From RUG100 sp050953425 (GTDB taxonomy: Bacteria; Bacillota; Clostridia; Peptostreptococcales; Anaerovoracaceae): DNA of 64,000 nt. The position numbers and the translations under genes were made by a program. The notes under the pieces were generated by a model, which saw only the letters and a program-made list of their open reading frames with translations, ran no database searches and was not told the origin of the DNA. How positions within the stretch are numbered: the stretch's first letter is position 1; every line of letters begins with the position of its first letter. Shown piece after piece: positions 59,851-64,000 of the stretch. The stretch lies in the NCBI GenBank assembly GCA_050953425.1, contig JBMNMQ010000007.1:682001-746000 (forward strand), written 5' to 3'.

Positions 59851-60825
59851 ATGTTTGAGAACCTGATCGAAGTACTGAAGAAGAATCCCAGAAAAATTGT
59901 CTTTACCGAGGGCCCGGATCCCCGCATCCTCGAAGCTTCCGACCGCCTCAAGAAGGGCGGCTTTCTGACCCCGGTGCTCGTCGGCAATGTCGACGAAGTC
60001 AGGAAAGCGGCCGCTGACGGCGGCTTTGACATCGAAGGTCTCGAGATCATCGATCCGGCCGACTATCCGGAGATGGACGCGATGGTCGCGAAGATGGTCG
60101 AACTGCGCAAGGGCAAAATGACGGAAGAACAGTGCCGCGATGCGCTGAAAAAAGGCAACTACTTCGGTACTATGCTGGTCAAGATGGGCAAAGCCGACGC
60201 TCTGCTCGGCGGCGCGACCTATTCGACGGCCGACACCGTGCGTCCGGCTCTGCAGCTGATCAAGACGGCACCGGGCAGCAAGATCGTGTCTTCCTGCTTT
60301 ATTCTGGTGCGTGACAACGGCGGCGCCGCGCCGGAGATGCTGGCGATGGCCGACTGCGCGATCAACATCAAGCCGGGCGAGGATGAGCTGGTGGAAATCG
60401 CGATCGGTACCGAGCGCACGGCGAAGATCTTCGGCATTGACCCGAAGGTGGCGGTGCTGTCCTATTCGACCAAGGGTTCCGGCGCCGGCGAAGACGTCGA
60501 CAAGATGGTCAACGTGACGAAGAAGATCAAGGAAGCTGCCCCGGATATGACGGTCGACGGCGAATTCCAGTTCGACGCCGCGGTTTCCCCGGTTGTCGCC
60601 AGGACCAAGTGCCCGGATTCCAAGGTTGCCGGTCAGGCCAACGTCTTCATCTTCCCGGATATCAATGCCGGCAACATCGGCTACAAGATTGCCCAGCGGC
60701 TCGGCGGCTTTGAAGCTTACGGCCCGATCCTGCAGGGTCTCAACGCCCCGATCAACGACCTCTCCCGCGGCTGCAACGCCGACGAGGTCTACAACATGGC
60801 GATCATCACCGCAGCACTGAAATAG
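59851..60825 (+). CDS. pta: Phosphate acetyltransferase
   Basis: Converts acetyl-CoA and phosphate to acetyl phosphate for ATP formation. 324 residues, the short catalytic form without the N-terminal P-loop domain. FTEGPDPRILEASDRLKKGG starts the domain, GGATYSTADTVRPALQLIKT, FADCAINIKPG-type segment (MADCAINIKPGEDEL) and VLSYSTKGSGAGEDVDKM are conserved substrate-binding blocks, and FIFPDINAGNIGYKIAQRLG closes the active site. AAAAGGAG precedes the ATG. No acetate kinase gene is adjacent. Confidence 0.95.
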   Translation: MFENLIEVLKKNPRKIVFTEGPDPRILEASDRLKKGGFLTPVLVGNVDEVRKAAADGGFDIEGLEIIDPADYPEMDAMVAKMVELRKGKMTEEQCRDALKKGNYFGTMLVKMGKADALLGGATYSTADTVRPALQLIKTAPGSKIVSSCFILVRDNGGAAPEMLAMADCAINIKPGEDELVEIAIGTERTAKIFGIDPKVAVLSYSTKGSGAGEDVDKMVNVTKKIKEAAPDMTVDGEFQFDAAVSPVVARTKCPDSKVAGQANVFIFPDINAGNIGYKIAQRLGGFEAYGPILQGLNAPINDLSRGCNADEVYNMAIITAALK

Positions 60826-61151
60826 CACAAAGCGGCGCGGTCGTCGCGCGGCGCGAAAAGTGCGAAAACCGGTGTCCCGCACCGCAGCGCCGAACCGCGC
60901 GGCACGGGACGCCGCACAGCGCTGCCTGTGCATCACGCTTCACGGACAGCGCGGCAGCTGCACGAAGAGAAGAGGACTGCTGCATCGGATGAAGGCTTTG
61001 CCGGCTTTCGTCCGGGCGGCAGCCCCTTTTTATCCGCTGTGCCCGCAGCTCCTGCAGGCAGGCTGCAGAGCTTCGACAGAAATTCAGACGCGGAGACAGC
61101 AGAGCGCTGCAGGGAGACAGCGAGCGCTGCAGAGTGCGGCGCTGCCGGTGC
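60826..61151. other. G+C-rich intergenic region without a gene
   Basis: Repeated GCGCTGCAG elements (about 61087-61135) and no recognisable gene or terminator with a T-run. Short open frames on both strands look like base-composition artefacts. Confidence 0.4.
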
Positions 61152-61180
61152 TTGAAAATCAGCGGCGCAGCGGTTATAAT
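61152..61180 (+). promoter_or_regulatory. Promoter of the MoxR-VWA operon
   Basis: TTGAAA at 61152-61157, a 17-base spacer and TATAAT at 61175-61180; leader of about 100 nt. Confidence 0.85.
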
Positions 61181-61289
61181 CGACGCAGAAACGAAATTCG
61201 AGAGTGCGGACGTGAAACGGCGGATCGGCGGAGAAACCGCGCGGCAGGCAGGTGACGCGCCGCCGCCGGGAATAAGGAGAACGCAGACG

Positions 61290-62132
61290 ATGAAACAACA
61301 GGAAACTTTTAAAGGCAGCAGCAAGTACGTTGCTTCGCAGGAACTGACCGAGGCCGTCAATGTGTCGATGGCTCTGCAGAAGCCGCTGCTGATCAAGGGT
61401 GAACCGGGCACCGGCAAGACGATGCTGGCCGAAGCGATCGCGGAATCCCTCGACAAGCCGCTGATCATCTGGAGCATCAAATCGACGACCAAGGCGCAGG
61501 ACGGACTCTACGTTTACGATACCGTGCAGCGCCTCTACGACAGCCAGTTCGGCGAGGGCAACGTGGCCGATGTCAGACAGTACATCAAGCTCGGCAAGCT
61601 CGGCGAGGCGTTTACCTCGGAGCGGCAGGTGGTGCTGCTGATCGACGAAATCGACAAGGCCGACCTGGAATTCCCCAACGATCTGCTCTGGGAACTCGAC
61701 CGGATGGAGTTCTACATCCATGAGACCAGAGAGACCATCACCACCAAAACGCGTCCGATCGTGATCATCACCTCCAACGCCGAGAAAGAGCTGCCGGATG
61801 CGTTCCTGCGCCGCTGCATCTTCCACTATATCGCCTTCCCCGACGAGGAGAAAATGCGGGAGATTGTCCGGGTGCACTTCGGCGATATCGACAAAAAGCT
61901 GCTGGATGCGGCGATGAAGACATTCTATGAGATCCGCGCTATGGACGACCTCTCGAAAAAGCCCAGCACGTCGGAACTGCTGGACTGGCTGCAGGCGCTG
62001 ATGATCAGCGGCGTCGACGTTCGCCGCATCGGGGAGGAAATTCCCTACGTCGGCGTACTGCTGAAGAAAAACGAAGACATTGACATCATGTATGAAATCA
62101 AGGAAAAGGGCTATTCCCTTTCCCGGTGGTAG
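61290..62132 (+). CDS. MoxR family AAA+ ATPase
   Basis: 280 residues from the ATG after AAGGAG. Walker A GEPGTGKT (about 38-45), Walker B VVLLIDEIDKAD, sensor region ITSNAEKELPDAFLRR. MoxR ATPases act as chaperones that insert metal cofactors or remodel complexes together with a VWA protein. The next gene encodes such a partner, starting two bases downstream. The closest type is the CoxD-like group, though no CO dehydrogenase or similar enzyme is in the window. Confidence 0.9.
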   Translation: MKQQETFKGSSKYVASQELTEAVNVSMALQKPLLIKGEPGTGKTMLAEAIAESLDKPLIIWSIKSTTKAQDGLYVYDTVQRLYDSQFGEGNVADVRQYIKLGKLGEAFTSERQVVLLIDEIDKADLEFPNDLLWELDRMEFYIHETRETITTKTRPIVIITSNAEKELPDAFLRRCIFHYIAFPDEEKMREIVRVHFGDIDKKLLDAAMKTFYEIRAMDDLSKKPSTSELLDWLQALMISGVDVRRIGEEIPYVGVLLKKNEDIDIMYEIKEKGYSLSRW

Positions 62133-62134
62133 AC

Positions 62135-63328
62135 ATGTTTCTGGATTTTTTCTATCTGCTGCGGGCCCGCGGCCTGAAGGTTTCGATCAACGAATGGATG
62201 ACGCTGATGGAAGCGATGAGCAAGGATCTGGCGCATTCCTCGCTGACGGGCTTTTACCATCTCTGCCGCAGCATTCTCGTCAAGACGGAGGCGGATTACG
62301 ACAAGCTGGACGCGGTCTTCGCCGAGTACTTTGAAGGCATCGAGACGCCGGAGGATCTGCCGCAGGAATTCTGGGACTGGCTCAGCGAGGACGAGCTCGA
62401 ACGTGATCTCGATGATAAGCCGGGCATGGATCGGTTTGTCGAAGAACTGGATGAACTGATGAAGATGTTCCACGAGCGCATCGAGGAACAGAAGGAAAAG
62501 CACAGCGGCGGCAATTACTGGATCGGCACCGGCGGCACCTCGCGCTTTGGACGCGGCGGGTACAACAAAGCGGGCATCCGCGTCGGCGGAAAAGGGCGGC
62601 ATCGCTCGGCGGTGCAGGTGGCGGGGGAGCGCAACTTCCGCGACTTTCGCGAGGACAATGTACTCGATATCCGCCAGTTTCAAATGGCGTTTCGCAAGCT
62701 GCGCCAGTACTCGTCCCGCGTTGACTCCGCGAAGACCGAACTCGATGTCGATGAGACCGTGGACGCCACCTGCGAGAAGGCCGGCATGCTGCAGCTGGTT
62801 TATGAAAAGCCGCGCAGGAACACGGTCAAAGTGCTGCTGCTGATCGATTCCGACGGGTCGATGCAGCGCTACAGCCAGCTCTGCAACCGGCTCTTTCAGG
62901 CACTGCGCAAATCCAACCACTTCAAGGATCTTAAGGTTTACTTTTTTCATAACTGCATTTATGATTATCTCTACAATACACCGCGCTGCCGGCGCGGCGA
63001 CTGGGTGGACACCGAGTGGGTGCTGAAAAATCTCGACAGTGAGTACAAAGTGATCTTTGTCGGCGATGCGGCGATGGCGCCGTCAGAACTGTTCCGCAAG
63101 GGCGGCAACTGCTATGTCGGCATGTACAACGACGAACTCGGCATCGAGTGGCTGCAGAAGTTCGACCGCCGCTACAAGAAAAAGATCTGGCTCAATCCGA
63201 TTCCGGCTGCCGAGTGGAGCTATGCCTACGGCAACCAGACGATCAGCGAGGTTCGCAACGTCTTCCCGATGTATGAACTGACGCTGAACGGCCTTGAGCG
63301 CGGCATCCAGAAGCTGCTGGTCAAATAA
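62135..63328 (+). CDS. VWA domain protein, CoxE-like
   Basis: 397 residues. The N-terminal half is helical and acidic (YLLRARGLKVSINEWMTLME); a Gly-rich stretch (NYWIGTGGTSRFGRGGYNKA) leads to the VWA domain from about 235, with the MIDAS-like VLLLIDSDGSMQRYSQL (DxDGS in place of DxSxS) and VGDAAMAPSELF. CoxE-like proteins pair with MoxR ATPases in cofactor maturation. Start ATG 62135 is two bases after the MoxR stop; a GTG at 62126 would overlap the MoxR gene. The altered MIDAS may still bind metal. Confidence 0.88.
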   Translation: MFLDFFYLLRARGLKVSINEWMTLMEAMSKDLAHSSLTGFYHLCRSILVKTEADYDKLDAVFAEYFEGIETPEDLPQEFWDWLSEDELERDLDDKPGMDRFVEELDELMKMFHERIEEQKEKHSGGNYWIGTGGTSRFGRGGYNKAGIRVGGKGRHRSAVQVAGERNFRDFREDNVLDIRQFQMAFRKLRQYSSRVDSAKTELDVDETVDATCEKAGMLQLVYEKPRRNTVKVLLLIDSDGSMQRYSQLCNRLFQALRKSNHFKDLKVYFFHNCIYDYLYNTPRCRRGDWVDTEWVLKNLDSEYKVIFVGDAAMAPSELFRKGGNCYVGMYNDELGIEWLQKFDRRYKKKIWLNPIPAAEWSYAYGNQTISEVRNVFPMYELTLNGLERGIQKLLVK

Positions 63329-63665
63329 ATCATCAAAGCAGAGAATGCGGGGAATGCCATGCTGCCGCGCTGCATGCCATGCGTGCGGTCTGCAGGATAT
63401 GTCTGTTTGCGGCACTGCGCCTGCTTTGCCGATTGGCATTGTCTACGGTTTCTGCAAACGCGGGAATCCGGCATCGGCTGCCGTCTGCATCGGGAGCGTT
63501 TGCATAAAGACTGAAGGCGGCGACTACAGACGCAAATGCAAGAACAGACCGCCGGGTGAACCCGGCGGTCTGCAGTGATATTGGCAGCCGTTTGCTTTTG
63601 CATCCGCAAAAGCGTTTCCGTGTTGGGCGGCAGAACGTTTATTCTGCCGTTGAACGGCGTGCTTG
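63329..63665. other. Intergenic region with three successive hairpins
   Basis: After ~210 bases with no gene come CAGACCGCCGGG-TGAA-CCCGGCGGTCTG (63545-63572), GCTTTTGC-ATCC-GCAAAAGC (about 63593-63612) and CGGCAGAA-N6-TTCTGCCG (about 63629-63650). None has a long T-run. They lie between convergent genes and may form a composite bidirectional stop. Confidence 0.5.
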
Positions 63666-64000
63666 CTATTTTACCTTGACGGCTTTTGCCTTGCTGTAAG
63701 AGGATTTAGCACCGTTGTTTCCTTCAGCACGGACACGAACGTAAACTTTCCTGCCTTTCTTCAGCTTCTTGATCGTAGCTGTTTTTTTCGTTGTGGTCTT
63801 GAAAGTCTTCCAGCTCTTGCCCGTGTACTTGTACTGCACTTGGTACTTGGCCGCGTTCTTAACGGTCTTGTAAGTGACCTTGACCTGTCTCTTGCCGGCC
63901 TTGACGGTGATCTTCGGAGTCGACAGCTTCTTGGAAGCAGTCTGCTTATAGGCACTCAGTGCTTCGATGTAGTCCTCGAAGGCATCGTCTTTGGCGGTCC
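63666..64000 (-). CDS. C-terminal part of a secreted protein with FN3-like module (5' end outside window)
   Basis: On the minus strand the frame is open from the window edge to TAG at 63666-63668; 111 codons are visible. The sequence is Lys/Thr rich (TPKITVKAGKRQVKVTYKTV; KNAAKYQVQYKYTGKSWKTF; KGRKVYVRVRAEGNNGAKSS) and fits the fibronectin-III-like module that also ends the amidase and the subtilase. The start and the functional domain are outside the window. The A-rich codon use differs from most neighbours. Confidence 0.8.
   Translation of the reverse strand, partial: TAKDDAFEDYIEALSAYKQTASKKLSTPKITVKAGKRQVKVTYKTVKNAAKYQVQYKYTGKSWKTFKTTTKKTATIKKLKKGRKVYVRVRAEGNNGAKSSYSKAKAVKVK

Overview
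The window reads as a chromosomal segment of a high-G+C member of the Bacillota, most likely a Clostridia-type anaerobe. The evidence is a perfect CIRCE operator before clpB, a transcriptional T-box before ileS, the SRP RNA-dnaX-ybaB-recR and murB-PHP-rapZ-whiA gene orders, and a LigA of the divergent type I recall from Lachnospiraceae-like bacteria. Coding density is high, third codon positions are very G/C rich, and most promoters are sigma-A type (TTGACA-N17-TATAAT). I saw no tRNA, rRNA, CRISPR array, prophage or replication origin. The genus cannot be fixed from sequence alone. The many amino-acid and nucleobase transporters, the secreted protease and the dihydropyrimidinase would suit an amino-acid or nitrogen-compound fermenter, but that is inference.

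Layout. 1-9 kb: the end of a PTS_EIIC_2-type membrane protein, then pcrA-ligA-AIR synthase-like, then SRP RNA-dnaX-ybaB-recR. 9-13 kb: two APC permeases, each with its own promoter. 13-18 kb: a PHP-domain protein on the minus strand, cardiolipin synthase, a site-2 protease homologue and a secreted amidase. 18.6-21.3 kb: heat-shock clpB under CIRCE/HrcA. 21.4-23.2 kb (minus): an isocitrate dehydrogenase-like gene and a GntR/FCD regulator, with a palindrome on the operon promoter. 23.5-25.9 kb: DUF5685 - DnaJ/TPR - membrane protein operon. 26-29.1 kb (minus): NCS1 nucleobase transporter and dihydropyrimidinase. 29.4-31.2 kb: an intact IS1634-type insertion sequence. 31.5-37.1 kb: AI-2E family transporter, murB, PHP phosphatase, rapZ, whiA and a small zincin. 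37.3-41.5 kb: a secreted subtilase and a secreted protein of unknown function. 41.6-46.6 kb: T-box, ileS, a small unknown gene, rlmN. 46.8-55.6 kb: a P-loop protein, DMT transporter, Nudix, nitrilase-type amidase, BMP lipoprotein, YgiQ, an orphan beta-class DNA methyltransferase, HD protein and GNAT, many of them with overlapping or abutting start and stop codons. 56-57.4 kb (minus): ECF S-component and amidohydrolase. 58-63.3 kb: a small lipoprotein, Mrp/NBP35 ATPase, pta, and a MoxR ATPase with a CoxE-like VWA protein. The right edge holds the C-terminus of another secreted protein with a fibronectin-III-like module.

The most unusual property is the number of short G+C-rich tandem repeats (18-48 bp units). 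Several lie between genes; at least three have expanded in frame inside protein tails or linkers. Other points of interest: two genes (pcrA and the DUF5685 gene) whose start codon lies six bases after an extended -10 box, which suggests leaderless transcripts; an SRP RNA whose 3' strand ends a few bases before the dnaX ribosome-binding site; an unusually compact T-box before an IleS with variant signature motifs; and a methyltransferase with no restriction partner, embedded in a housekeeping operon.
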